NCBI RefSeq assembly: GCF_040438885.1
Contig: NZ_CP159218.1
Coordinates: 4,278,001 to 4,342,000, forward strand
Length of the DNA: 64,000 bases
Source: Nakamurella sp. A5-74
GTDB taxonomy: Bacteria > Actinomycetota > Actinomycetes > Mycobacteriales > Nakamurellaceae
Direction: 5' to 3'
The notes under the pieces were generated by a model. That model saw nothing but the letters and a program-made list of their open reading frames with translations, ran no database searches and was not told where the DNA came from. Shown here piece after piece: positions 33,654-41,715 of the stretch; position 1 is the stretch's first letter; every line of letters begins with the position of its first letter. The translations under genes and the position numbers were made by a program.

Positions 33654-35342
33654 CTACTGGGGCGGGGCCTGATCCAGCAGGTCGGACACCGTCGGCAGCT
33701 CGAGGCCGGGCCCGGACATCCACCGGCGGATGGCGGCGGTCGCCAGCACGTCATCCTCGTTGTAGGCCAGGATCCGTTGCTGCAGCGACGATCTCAGTGC
33801 CTCGTCCACCTCCCCGTTGGCCTCGTCGAGCCCGAGCGCGCCCCGGAACCAGGCCATCGAGTTCTCGCCACCGGGAGCTTCGTCCCGCCAGCGGAATCCG
33901 GCCACCGGGGCGATCGCCTTGAGCCGCATGGAGCCGGGCACCACGAAGACCCGCTTCACCTCCGCGAACAGGTCGATCCACTGCACCGAGGTGCAGAAGG
34001 CGCGCACCTCGTCCGTCGACGGCACCCCGGAGTGGTCGCCGAACAGGGCGGGGACGGCGTACATCCACCGCTCCTCCGCGGTCCGCGACCAGCAGTAGGC
34101 GGCGAAGGACAGCCCCCGCTCGGCGCAGGCCGCGCGCACCAGCGTCAGGAAGGCCCAGAACTCTGCGAAGGCAGCAGCGCCGCCGTCCGGCAGCTCGTCC
34201 CACTGGACGAACCCGCGGTAGCCGTGCTCGATCCCGATGTCCCGCCCCTGCAACAGCGCACCCCAGAGGTAGGCGCCCTGATCGAGATAGGACTCCATGT
34301 CGACGTCCAGCTCGACGTCGGCCCGACGTGCCTCACCACTTCGCTGGCGTCGCACGAGCGGCCGACCCTGGAGCCGCGCACGTGCCTTCACCCGGAGTTC
34401 GTCGACCCGCACCGCCGTCAACTTGAGGTCCGCCAGCACCTCGGCAGGTGCAGCGATCAGGTCGTCCAGGGTGCGCAGTCCCACCGCGTGCAGCGCCTCG
34501 ACGTCCGCTCCCGCCGCCAACAGCGAGACATCATGGGCTGCCTCGAGTTCCGGCTCGCAGACCGGCCACCACGGGCACCGGCGACACTCCGCGACCTTGG
34601 ACGGGCGGGCCAGCTCACCACCGGCCCGCGCCGCGGTGGCCACGGCGTAGCGGTCGTCGAAGCGTTGCTGGTAGTCCAGCTCGACGGTGTCGAGGTCGTG
34701 CCAGAGCACGACGGCCCCGTCGTCGACCCCCTGCACGCCGGCAGCTGCCAGCTCCGCCGCGAGTTCACCGCCCTGGAACGGCGAGCCCCGCGCGATGACG
34801 CCACCCCTGGACGACGACGACGCCAGGCCCAGCTCGCGCAACATCGCCCGGTGATGGGCCAGTTGCAGCTCGTCGCCCGGATGCCTGCGGGCCCGCCGAC
34901 CGGGATCGACCACCGTCCGGAGCGGATCACCCACCGGCGAGACCCGGGCACCCGAGCCGGGGTCGAGCGTGCGGTGGCCGCGGATCAGCACCGGCAGATA
35001 GCCGTCGCCGTCCCAGATCAGCAGGTCAGGAGTCCCGAACCGGGTCGCCGTCCGAAGTACGGGCGACCGGACGATCGCCGGCCGGGTCGGATCGTCCGGT
35101 GTCCAGCCGCCCGAGAACGCGGGCAGCACCTCCAGCACCTGTACGGCGTGCACGTCCATGTCTGCCAGCCGCATCTTCAGCCCGTCGTCGGGCTCGGACC
35201 GCGCGGTCCGCGCCGCATCAGGTGCATGGTCCAGATGCACCCGCCGCCGGCAGCGCCCGGCCGCGGTGGGCGTCAACCGCAGCGCGCTCCTGGGCCGCGC
35301 GGACGGGGCGGCTGCGGCGGTCATGATCGGGTCGGTGGCCAT
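33654..35342 (-). CDS. TM0106-family RecB-like nuclease (Cas4/RecB fold plus RNase H-like exonuclease domain)
   Basis: The 562-residue protein has an N-terminal PD-(D/E)XK RecB-type part with a Cys near the start (GRCRRRVHLD) and the Cys cluster CRRCPWWPVC near residue 275. These four Cys match the 4Fe-4S ligands of Cas4/AddB-like nucleases. The C-terminal half begins with VELDVDMES and ends with YNEDDVLAT, the acidic residues of a DnaQ/RNase H-like 3'-5' exonuclease. This is the layout of TM0106-type nucleases of unknown DNA-processing role. It is a stand-alone gene with no CRISPR components nearby. Confidence 0.82.
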   Translation of the reverse strand: MATDPIMTAAAAPSARPRSALRLTPTAAGRCRRRVHLDHAPDAARTARSEPDDGLKMRLADMDVHAVQVLEVLPAFSGGWTPDDPTRPAIVRSPVLRTATRFGTPDLLIWDGDGYLPVLIRGHRTLDPGSGARVSPVGDPLRTVVDPGRRARRHPGDELQLAHHRAMLRELGLASSSSRGGVIARGSPFQGGELAAELAAAGVQGVDDGAVVLWHDLDTVELDYQQRFDDRYAVATAARAGGELARPSKVAECRRCPWWPVCEPELEAAHDVSLLAAGADVEALHAVGLRTLDDLIAAPAEVLADLKLTAVRVDELRVKARARLQGRPLVRRQRSGEARRADVELDVDMESYLDQGAYLWGALLQGRDIGIEHGYRGFVQWDELPDGGAAAFAEFWAFLTLVRAACAERGLSFAAYCWSRTAEERWMYAVPALFGDHSGVPSTDEVRAFCTSVQWIDLFAEVKRVFVVPGSMRLKAIAPVAGFRWRDEAPGGENSMAWFRGALGLDEANGEVDEALRSSLQQRILAYNEDDVLATAAIRRWMSGPGLELPTVSDLLDQAPPQ

Positions 35343-35583
35343 CGTCGTCGAGCGTAGGCGCCGCCACCGACGGTCCTTCAGGATCCGCCGGGCGCGTCCG
35401 GATCCCGGAACGTGCCCGAGTCAGCTCAGGTTCCCAGCCCTCCCTGTCACAGACAGCGCTGCGCGGACCGCTTAGGGTGGAGACGGTCGTCTTGCGCCGG
35501 TACGAGGCCGCGGCACGACCACAGGTCCAGCAGGGTCGTCGCGTCCGTCGGACGCTCGTCGATCCGCGGAGTGAGGAGCCATC

Positions 35584-36207
35584 ATGTTCGGCCGGAAGAA
35601 GTCCGCATCCACCCGGGCGGCGGAGAAGGCCGACAAGGCCGCGGAGAAGGCGCAGAAGAAGGCAACGCGCGCCGCAGACAAGGCTGCGAAGAAGGGCACT
35701 GGCAAGGCGACCGCCGTCGCGAAGCGGGCGGACCGCAAGGCCGCCAAGGCTGCCGCGAAGATCGCGCCGAAGAGCCTGTTCGACCGGGTCACCGATCCGA
35801 AATCGGCGCGTCGGGCGATGAGCGCCGCCAAGATCGTCGGCCCGGCACTCGCGCCGTTCGCGCTCAAGGCGGCGACCTCCACCCGCGACTACCTGGACAA
35901 CCGCAAGGCTGCCAAGCTGGGTGTCTCTCCCGAGGAGGTCGGCGCCTTCCGCGGCCCGACCGGCACGACCGAGGCCCGTCTGAAGGGGCTCAAGGGCTCG
36001 ATCGCTGAGCTGCGAGCACGGCGCACCGGAGATCTCCAGGTCACCCGCTTCTCCGACGTCGCCGCCACCCGGATCGCCGATCTGACCACCGCCGTGCGCG
36101 CCGCCATCACCATGCCCGCCGGCCGCCGTCGGGTCACCCTGTCGGCCGTCAACAAGGAGCTCGACCAGATCGACGCCGATCTGATGACGTTCCTCGTCAC
36201 CCGCTGA
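35584..36207 (+). CDS. DUF6474-like protein with Lys/Ala-rich N-terminal helix
   Basis: The 207-residue protein has a long, highly charged Ala/Lys helix at residues 1-62 (AEKADKAAEKAQKKATRAADKAAKK) that may form a coiled coil or bind nucleic acid, followed by a conserved domain from about residue 63 (PKSLFDRVTDPKSARRAMSAAKIVGPALAPFALKAAT). This domain occurs in many actinobacteria and matches my memory of DUF6474; that name needs a profile search. No membrane helix or catalytic motif is evident. It precedes a copper-related operon by 14 bp but looks unrelated to it. Confidence 0.7.
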   Translation: MFGRKKSASTRAAEKADKAAEKAQKKATRAADKAAKKGTGKATAVAKRADRKAAKAAAKIAPKSLFDRVTDPKSARRAMSAAKIVGPALAPFALKAATSTRDYLDNRKAAKLGVSPEEVGAFRGPTGTTEARLKGLKGSIAELRARRTGDLQVTRFSDVAATRIADLTTAVRAAITMPAGRRRVTLSAVNKELDQIDADLMTFLVTR

Positions 36208-36220
36208 GCTCGCTCCCGCA

Positions 36221-36856
36221 GTGAACCCGCCGACCGCACGGGCGTCTGCCCCGCACCGTCGGTGGCGCGCGTCGATCCTCGCGGTCGTGATGGTCCATAT
36301 CGCCGTCCTGGGGCACCTGACGGGCGGCGGGATGGCGCCAGGGCCATCGGTGGTGGCCGTCGCGTTCGGCCTCAGCTGGCCGGTCTGCTGGCAGTTGAGC
36401 ACGGTCCGCCGCGGCTTCCCGGCGATCCTCGCGGTCCTCGCCCTGGCCCAACCCGTGCTGCACGTCGTCCTCGAGTTCGGCGGTGCCCTGTTCGCCGGCG
36501 CCGCCGGCCACTCCGTGGACCACCACCCCGCCGCCGTGATCGACACCCCGCAGAGCGCGGTCCCGCACGCCGCAGTAGGAACCGGCGCCGTCGCCATGCT
36601 CTCCTTCCACGCCGTAGCGGCCCTGGTCAGCGCCGTGGTGCTGGCCAGCGGCGAGCGGGCGCTCACCGGGGTGTTGTCGGCCGGCCGCCGGGTGGCCGGC
36701 TGGGTGGTGTCGGCGCTGACGGCACTGGCCGGCGCACCGGCTCCCGTGGTAGCTGCACCTCCGCGACCGGACGACAGTTGGTTGCCGAGCCCGTTGTCGA
36801 TCGCACTCCCGGCTCGGCACGGACGCCGCGGACCACCGCAGGTACTCGGCGCGTAG
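36221..36856 (+). CDS. polytopic membrane protein preceding ycnI-copC
   Basis: The 211-residue protein has about four to five hydrophobic helices (ILAVVMVHIAVLGHL, VVAVAFGLSWPVCW, ILAVLALAQPVLHVV, AVAMLSFHAVAALVSAVVLA). It has His-rich exposed segments (GHSVDHHPA, VMVHIAVLGHL, LSFHA) and a Pro-rich C-tail. GTG start at 36221. It is the first gene of a three-gene set with YcnI and CopC, both copper-binding exported proteins, so a copper-related role is inferred. No family is recognised with certainty. Confidence 0.65.
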   Translation: MNPPTARASAPHRRWRASILAVVMVHIAVLGHLTGGGMAPGPSVVAVAFGLSWPVCWQLSTVRRGFPAILAVLALAQPVLHVVLEFGGALFAGAAGHSVDHHPAAVIDTPQSAVPHAAVGTGAVAMLSFHAVAALVSAVVLASGERALTGVLSAGRRVAGWVVSALTALAGAPAPVVAAPPRPDDSWLPSPLSIALPARHGRRGPPQVLGA

Positions 36857-36947
36857 TGACGCGCCCTCAGCCGTCCTGCACCCGTCACCCCTCGCGACGG
36901 GTTCCTCGCGCGTACCCATGCGCATCCACACCAGGAGTTGCACTCGC

Positions 36948-37766
36948 ATGAATTTTCGACGTACCGCGGCCACCGCCGCACTCACCCTGGCCGGTCTCGC
37001 GATCGGTACCGGCGTTGCCGCTGCCCACGTCCGGGTCTCGGCCGACACCACCGTTCCTGGCGCCTACTCGGTGCTCACCTTCAAGGTGCCGACCGAATCG
37101 GCCGCCGCCTCCACCACCGGCATCACCATCACCCTCCCGACGGCCACACCGCTGGAATCCGTGAGCTTCCAACAGCTACCGGGCTGGACGGCCGAGGCCG
37201 TCACCGAGAAGCTACCCACCCCGGTGAAGGTGGGTGACACCACGATCACGGAGGCGATCGCCTCGGTCAGCTGGACCGCCCAGCAGGGTGGCGGCATCCC
37301 GCCGGGCGGGTTCGGCTTCTTCGCGCTCTCCGTCGGTCCGTTGCCGCAGACCGCTGCGCTCGCGTTCCCTGTCGACCAGCAGTACTCCGATGGCACGGTC
37401 GTGAAGTGGGCGGATGCCCAGGCCGCAGGGGCGGCCGAACCCGAACATCCGGTCCCCACGCTGACGCTCGGCGTTGCGGCCGACAGCGGCACGGACCACC
37501 ATGGCGCAACAGTCACCAGTGACGCCTCCGATGCGGCCGCACTGGTCGCGGCGAACACCGACACCACCGCGCGGGTCACCGCCATCGCGGCTCTGGTGAT
37601 CGCGGCCTTCTCCGTCCTGATGGGCGCCATCGCGCTCCGCCGCCCGGCGGCCGTTGCTGCGGCGACCGCGCTCGCTGCGGAATCCGCTGAGCCGCAACCG
37701 AAATCACCGCCCACTGCGCCCTCGGCACCCCGGACCGGCAGCCGGCCGAAGAAGCGCAACCGATGA
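36948..37766 (+). CDS. ycnI: YcnI family (DUF1775) copper-binding membrane-anchored protein
   Basis: The 272-residue protein has a signal peptide ending AVAAA/AHVRVS, so that the mature protein would begin with His after cleavage; YcnI domains bind Cu(II) through this N-terminal His. The DUF1775 domain follows (VPGAYSVLTFKVPTE ... SVSWTAQQGGGIPPGGFGFFALSVG ... YSDGTVVKWAD). A C-terminal membrane helix (IAALVIAAFSVLMGAIAL) and a basic tail come last. Start ATG 36948 has AGGAG 11 bases upstream. The stop overlaps the copC start (ATGA), so the two are coupled. Confidence 0.9.
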   Translation: MNFRRTAATAALTLAGLAIGTGVAAAHVRVSADTTVPGAYSVLTFKVPTESAAASTTGITITLPTATPLESVSFQQLPGWTAEAVTEKLPTPVKVGDTTITEAIASVSWTAQQGGGIPPGGFGFFALSVGPLPQTAALAFPVDQQYSDGTVVKWADAQAAGAAEPEHPVPTLTLGVAADSGTDHHGATVTSDASDAAALVAANTDTTARVTAIAALVIAAFSVLMGAIALRRPAAVAAATALAAESAEPQPKSPPTAPSAPRTGSRPKKRNR

Positions 37767-38563
37767 GCGGCCCCCGCCGCAGAGGATCCCGCCTGCTGGG
37801 TCCCACGCTCGCCGTAGGGTTGGCCGCCATCGCGGTCCTGCTCAGCAACGGTGTCGCTTCGGCCCACGCGTACCTGCGCAGTTCCGATCCGGCCGACGGG
37901 ACGACCGTCCAGACGCTGCCGGCCACCGCCACCCTGGACTTCAACGAGACGATCCAGAACTTCGAGCCGGTCGTGGTCGTCACCGGCCCGGACGGCAAGA
38001 ACTACGCCACCGGCGCTGTCTTGGTGGTCGGTAACGCGGTGAGCACCGCCGTGTCAACGGACGGGCCGACTGGTGCGTACTCCATGGCCTATCGGGTGGT
38101 CTCGGCCGACGGACATCCCGTGACGGGCGAGGTGAAGTTCTCCGTCACCGCACCGCCTTCCAGCAGTCCCGGCACGAGCACTGCATCGTCGTCGTCCGGC
38201 TCAGCAGGTGCTGGAACGTCGGGCTCGACGACACCCGGGTCGTCGACGAGGGCGCCGTCCACGCCCGGTGCGCCGAGCGCGACCGGATCGAGCAGCTCGG
38301 CCGCGGGCAGTTCGGGGTCCAGGAGCTCGCAGACGCTCAGCAGCTCCAGCAGCTCCGGCACTGCCGCACCGAGTGCCGGCAGCAGCAGTGCCGCGGTCAC
38401 TGCCGGCTCGAGCTCTCCGGTCGCCGCCGACCCGGCGGCCGTGAGCCCGGTGCAGCAACCGTCCTTGAGTCCCGACTGGTGGATCTGGGTCGCGATCGGG
38501 ATGGCTGCCGTCATCCTGGCCGTCGCCGGCATCATCACCCTGCGCAAGCCGCACGAGGACTGA
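37763..38563 (+). CDS. copC: CopC domain copper-binding protein with C-terminal anchor
   Basis: The 266-residue protein has a signal peptide ending GVASA, then the mature N-terminus HAYLRSSDPADGT, whose first His is a Cu(II) ligand in CopC. The second ligand region is VVSADGHPVTGEVKFSV near residue 120. A Ser/Gly/Pro-rich spacer of about 100 residues leads to a C-terminal membrane helix (WIWVAIGMAAVILAVAGIITL) and a short tail. The fused CopD domain found in many actinobacterial CopC proteins is absent. It is coupled to ycnI by a 4-bp overlap and likely traffics copper in the envelope. Confidence 0.9.
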   Translation: MSGPRRRGSRLLGPTLAVGLAAIAVLLSNGVASAHAYLRSSDPADGTTVQTLPATATLDFNETIQNFEPVVVVTGPDGKNYATGAVLVVGNAVSTAVSTDGPTGAYSMAYRVVSADGHPVTGEVKFSVTAPPSSSPGTSTASSSSGSAGAGTSGSTTPGSSTRAPSTPGAPSATGSSSSAAGSSGSRSSQTLSSSSSSGTAAPSAGSSSAAVTAGSSSPVAADPAAVSPVQQPSLSPDWWIWVAIGMAAVILAVAGIITLRKPHED

Positions 38564-38674
38564 TCGCCGGCGGGCCCGCCCGCTCTGCGCAGCGAACGGT
38601 TCTCACTTGCCGGGCAACGGTTTCGGCCCTTGCTCGGCGCCAGGACTGCTCTTTCGACCACCGAGAACTTCGAT

Positions 38675-38745
38675 GATCGAGCGAGGAACTAGTCGAGATC
38701 CCCTCAGCGACAACCGGTCTCGACGGGGTCTCGACTTCCTCCTCG
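38675..38745. repeat. dispersed GATCGAGC...TCGAGATCCC repeat, convergent gap at 38.7 kb
   Basis: GATCGAGCGAGGAACTAG followed by TCGAGATCCC (38675-38703) is followed by the inverted-type segment GGTCTCGACGGGGTCTCGAC (38716-38735). It lies between the ends of copC and the Ser/Thr kinase gene. It is the same family as at 10.1, 26.9 and 63.8 kb. Confidence 0.65.
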
Positions 38746-38778
38746 TCAGCAGACCCGGTGGCGCCCGGTGCGGTGCGG

Positions 38779-40626
38779 TCAGTGCACCTCGCTGGTGAGC
38801 ACATGGGAGTAGTCGATGTCGAGCTGTTTGCCATCCCGCACCAGGGTGAACAGGGTCGCTTCGACCGCGACCCGACCATCGTGGAAGTAGTAGGTGATCT
38901 CCGCGCCGGCCGTGTCCGGAGCCGAACCCTCGGCGCCGCGGATCGTGACGCGATCGACACTGTCCCAGAACCGTTGGTAGTACTGGCGATCGACCGCGGT
39001 GTCGCTCTGGAATCGAGGGGTCAGCCGCTCCCACGCCGCGTCCGTGTCGCCGGGCAGCAGCGCGTAGTAGTCGGTCACTGCGCGAGCCAGCTCGGTGGTC
39101 GACGGCGCGCCGGCGGGGCTCGTCGCTGTGCTGGTCGACGACTCGGTGGACGACGTTGTGCTCGACGACGTTGTGCTCGACGACGTTGTGCTCGACGACG
39201 TGGTGGACGACGACGTGGTGCTCGAAGACGCTGTGCTCGAAGACGCTGTGCTCGACGACGCTGTGCTCGACGACGTTGTGCTCGAACGTGCTGTGCTGGA
39301 CGACTGGGTCACCGCCGCCGACCGAGTCGATGACGCGGTGGTCGACTGTGTGGTGGTCGACGGCGCGGTTGCTGCGGTCGATCTGGGTGCGGTGACTGGG
39401 GGCCCGACTGCGACACCCGACCGCCTGGATACCACGGACGATCCCGCTGCGGACGATCCCGATGGGGTGGTCCGGCCACTGGATGCGCTCGCACTCGGCG
39501 ACGGTGCGGGCGGTCCGGCCTGGTCGTTGCCGGCGCGGTTCGACACGAGCACAACAGCGACGACGATCGCTGCGGTCAGCACCGCAGCGAGGATGGCGAG
39601 CGGCACTCCGCCGATCCGCCGACGCCGCCCGGTCGGTTCCAGCAGGGTGGCGGTGCGCGGCTGTTCGACGGGTACCTGGGGTACCTCCGACACGGTGGGC
39701 GGGTGGGCCGACGTCGCGGCGGCGGGTGAGTTCGTCCGGACAGTCTGCAGAGTTTTGGTGACAGGCACGGGAACGACGGACGGCGGCGATGCCGCACCCC
39801 CCGCGAACTCCTGGTTGAGCCGCGTCAGCGCGTTGCCGACTTCGGTGATCGTCGGTCGATCTGCTGGATCGTGGGCCAGCATCCGCAGGACCAGCGGAGT
39901 CAACGGTCCGGTGTGCTCAGGAGGGATCAGATGACCGGAGGCCACCCGGTGCAGCACTGCCATCGGATTCTCGTCCGTACCGGACGGCGGGCCGCCTTCC
40001 ATCGAGGCGTACAGCGTCGCGCCGAGGGAGAACACATCAGCAGCGAAGCCGGACGCGGCGCCGCGAGCCACCTCCGGCGCCAGGAACGCGGGCGTACCGG
40101 TGATCATGCCGGTGGAGGTCAGCGTCGCATCCCCGACTGCGTGCGAGATACCGAAATCGGTGAGCTTCGCTGAACTGTCGTCGGCGATGAGGACGTTGCC
40201 GGGCTTCACGTCCCGATGGATGATGCCGACCTCGTGGGCGGCGCCCAGTGCCGAGGCGAGCTCTACCCCGATCCGGGCGGCGAACTGCGGCTGGATCGTT
40301 CCTTCCATCCGCACCAGCGTGCTCAGGGTCATCGATGGTACGAACTGCATGATCAGGCAGGGCCGGCCGTCGTATCCGACGACGTCGTACAGCGTCACCG
40401 CATTCGGGTGGTGCAACCTGGCGGTGTTCCGCGCCTCCCGGATCACCCGGTCACGCGCAACGGCCGCGTCATCAGCGCTCAGGCCCGGCTGCGGCAGCAG
40501 TTGCTTGACCGCGACCCGACGCTGCAACAGCTCGTCCCAGGCCTCCCACACCGAGCCCATCCCGCCGGCGCCTACCGGCCGGACGAGCCGGTAGCGACCC
40601 GCGATCAGGACGCCGACTGCCGTCAT
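38779..40626 (-). CDS. membrane Ser/Thr protein kinase (PknB-type) with extracellular domain
   Basis: The 615-residue protein has a Hanks-type kinase domain (residues 1-270) with glycine loop VGAGGMGSV, Lys41, catalytic HRD (137-139) and DFG (157-159), all intact. A juxtamembrane region, one membrane helix (VPLAILAAVLTAAIVVAVVLV) and an extracellular Ser/Thr linker follow. The linker is built of tandem SSTTS repeats encoded by a 15-bp DNA repeat. The C-terminal domain of about 100 residues (ELARAVTDYYALLPGDTDAAWERLTP) resembles NTF2-like sensor modules. It probably phosphorylates cytosolic targets in response to an envelope signal. There are no PASTA domains. Confidence 0.92.
   Translation of the reverse strand: MTAVGVLIAGRYRLVRPVGAGGMGSVWEAWDELLQRRVAVKQLLPQPGLSADDAAVARDRVIREARNTARLHHPNAVTLYDVVGYDGRPCLIMQFVPSMTLSTLVRMEGTIQPQFAARIGVELASALGAAHEVGIIHRDVKPGNVLIADDSSAKLTDFGISHAVGDATLTSTGMITGTPAFLAPEVARGAASGFAADVFSLGATLYASMEGGPPSGTDENPMAVLHRVASGHLIPPEHTGPLTPLVLRMLAHDPADRPTITEVGNALTRLNQEFAGGAASPPSVVPVPVTKTLQTVRTNSPAAATSAHPPTVSEVPQVPVEQPRTATLLEPTGRRRRIGGVPLAILAAVLTAAIVVAVVLVSNRAGNDQAGPPAPSPSASASSGRTTPSGSSAAGSSVVSRRSGVAVGPPVTAPRSTAATAPSTTTQSTTASSTRSAAVTQSSSTARSSTTSSSTASSSTASSSTASSSTTSSSTTSSSTTSSSTTSSSTTSSTESSTSTATSPAGAPSTTELARAVTDYYALLPGDTDAAWERLTPRFQSDTAVDRQYYQRFWDSVDRVTIRGAEGSAPDTAGAEITYYFHDGRVAVEATLFTLVRDGKQLDIDYSHVLTSEVH
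39145..39300. repeat. 15-bp tandem repeat inside the kinase linker
   Basis: About ten units of CGACGTTGTGCTCGA, some with one to three changes, lie in frame in the minus-strand kinase gene and encode SSTTS/SSTAS. Length variation would change the reach of the extracellular domain without breaking the frame. Confidence 0.8.
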
Positions 40627-40818
40627 CGAACACCTCCGGTCGATCGTGGGTACAGCGTCGCGACACAGGTCGCCTGGAACGCTACCGACAGCTGCCCTTG
40701 CTGCGGCACCGTCCTCAGGGGTGAAAGTTCCTGGCCCCCAAGGTCGTTGATGGCCGGCATTCCCCCCGCAGCACACGACTCCCGAAGGGTGGTTGGAAGC
40801 TCAAAAAACGGACATGTG

Positions 40819-40843
40819 GTTTGCATGTGAAGCTTCTGGGTAT
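40819..40843 (+). promoter_or_regulatory. SigB/SigF-type stress promoter
   Basis: GTTT (40819-40822) and GGGTAT (40838-40843) are separated by 15 bases, matching the general-stress consensus GTTT-N(14-17)-GGGTAT of actinobacterial SigB/SigF. It is placed about 54 bp upstream of the stress-response membrane protein start. Confidence 0.7.
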
Positions 40844-40896
40844 CAGTTGAAAGAGCGCGCGAAAACCGTTCGCGACACCAGCCAGAAGGAGTCCCC

Positions 40897-41175
40897 ATGC
40901 TCGGGTTCATCATCAGCATGATCGTCGTCGGCCTGATCGCCGGTGCCATCGGGCGCCTCGTGGTGTCCGGCACCAGCGGCATGTCCATCCCGCTCACCAT
41001 CCTGCTCGGCATCATCGGCAGCTTCATCGGCGGCTTTCTCGGCTACCTGCTGTTCCACAAGGATGCCCAGGCAGGCGCCTTCCAACCGTCGGGTCTGATC
41101 GGCTCCATCATCGGAGCCATCATCGTGGTCTTCCTGTGGGTCCGCTTCTCCGGCAAGAAGCACGTCACCCGCTAG
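40897..41175 (+). CDS. GlsB/YeaQ/YmgE family stress response membrane protein
   Basis: The 92-residue protein has three predicted membrane helices and the family pattern GLIAGAIGRLVV, GIIGSFIGGFLGYLLF and GLIGSIIGAIIVVFLWVRF. Members are small inner-membrane proteins induced by general stress; their biochemical role is unclear despite the old name transglycosylase-associated. Start ATG has AGAAGGAG eight bases upstream. A SigB/SigF-type promoter lies upstream, consistent with stress induction. Confidence 0.92.
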   Translation: MLGFIISMIVVGLIAGAIGRLVVSGTSGMSIPLTILLGIIGSFIGGFLGYLLFHKDAQAGAFQPSGLIGSIIGAIIVVFLWVRFSGKKHVTR

Positions 41176-41291
41176 TCGGGCAGTACCTCGATCAGGTCGC
41201 CGGACGCCGCACTCCCTCGGGGGGCTGCGGCGTCCGTGTTCGTGGGGCATCGACGACATGCTCGACCGCTGTCGGCGACGTCGCGATCGGG

Positions 41292-41640
41292 TCAGGCCTG
41301 CCGATGGTGTCTCGGGGTGGATTCCACGGCGTGCTCTGCCTGGAGGACGGCCGCGTGCACCAGTTCGACAGCGTGCTCGTCGCTCAGCCGGTAGTACACC
41401 CGGGTCCCGTCCTGCCGGGTCGTGACCATGCGCCATGCGCAGCTTCGCCAGATGCTGGGACACCGCGGGCGCCGCCTTGTCCACCAGCTCGGCCAGCCGG
41501 TTGACCGGCAGTTCGACGTGGTCCCGCAGCGCCAGGATCAGCCGGACCCGGGTGACGTCGGCGAGCATCGCGAACACCTCGACCGCCAGCTCCACATGCT
41601 GACTGTCCGGCTCCGAATCTCCGGCCCGTACATGTGCCAT
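41292..41640 (-). pseudogene. ArsR/SmtB family regulator disrupted by a frameshift
   Basis: The first 70 codons (41640 to 41431) encode a good ArsR winged helix (LAVEVFAMLADVTRVRLILALRDHVELPVNRLAELVDKAAPAVSQHLAKLRMA). The rest of the family domain (MVTTRQDGTRVYYRLSDEHAVELVHAAVLQ...RHHRQA, stop at 41292) is in another frame starting at 41429. The join is a GCGCATG run where two bases seem lost compared with the expected Arg codon. Together the parts would give about 115 residues, normal for ArsR. It is divergent from an MFS gene 76 bp away. It may be a real mutation or a sequencing error. Confidence 0.75.
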
Positions 41641-41715
41641 GCCACGATGATCCCACCACGCCCTCCGAACCGTGCATAGTTGCGTATCTGCGCAGAAACG
41701 CGGCAATATGGGGAG

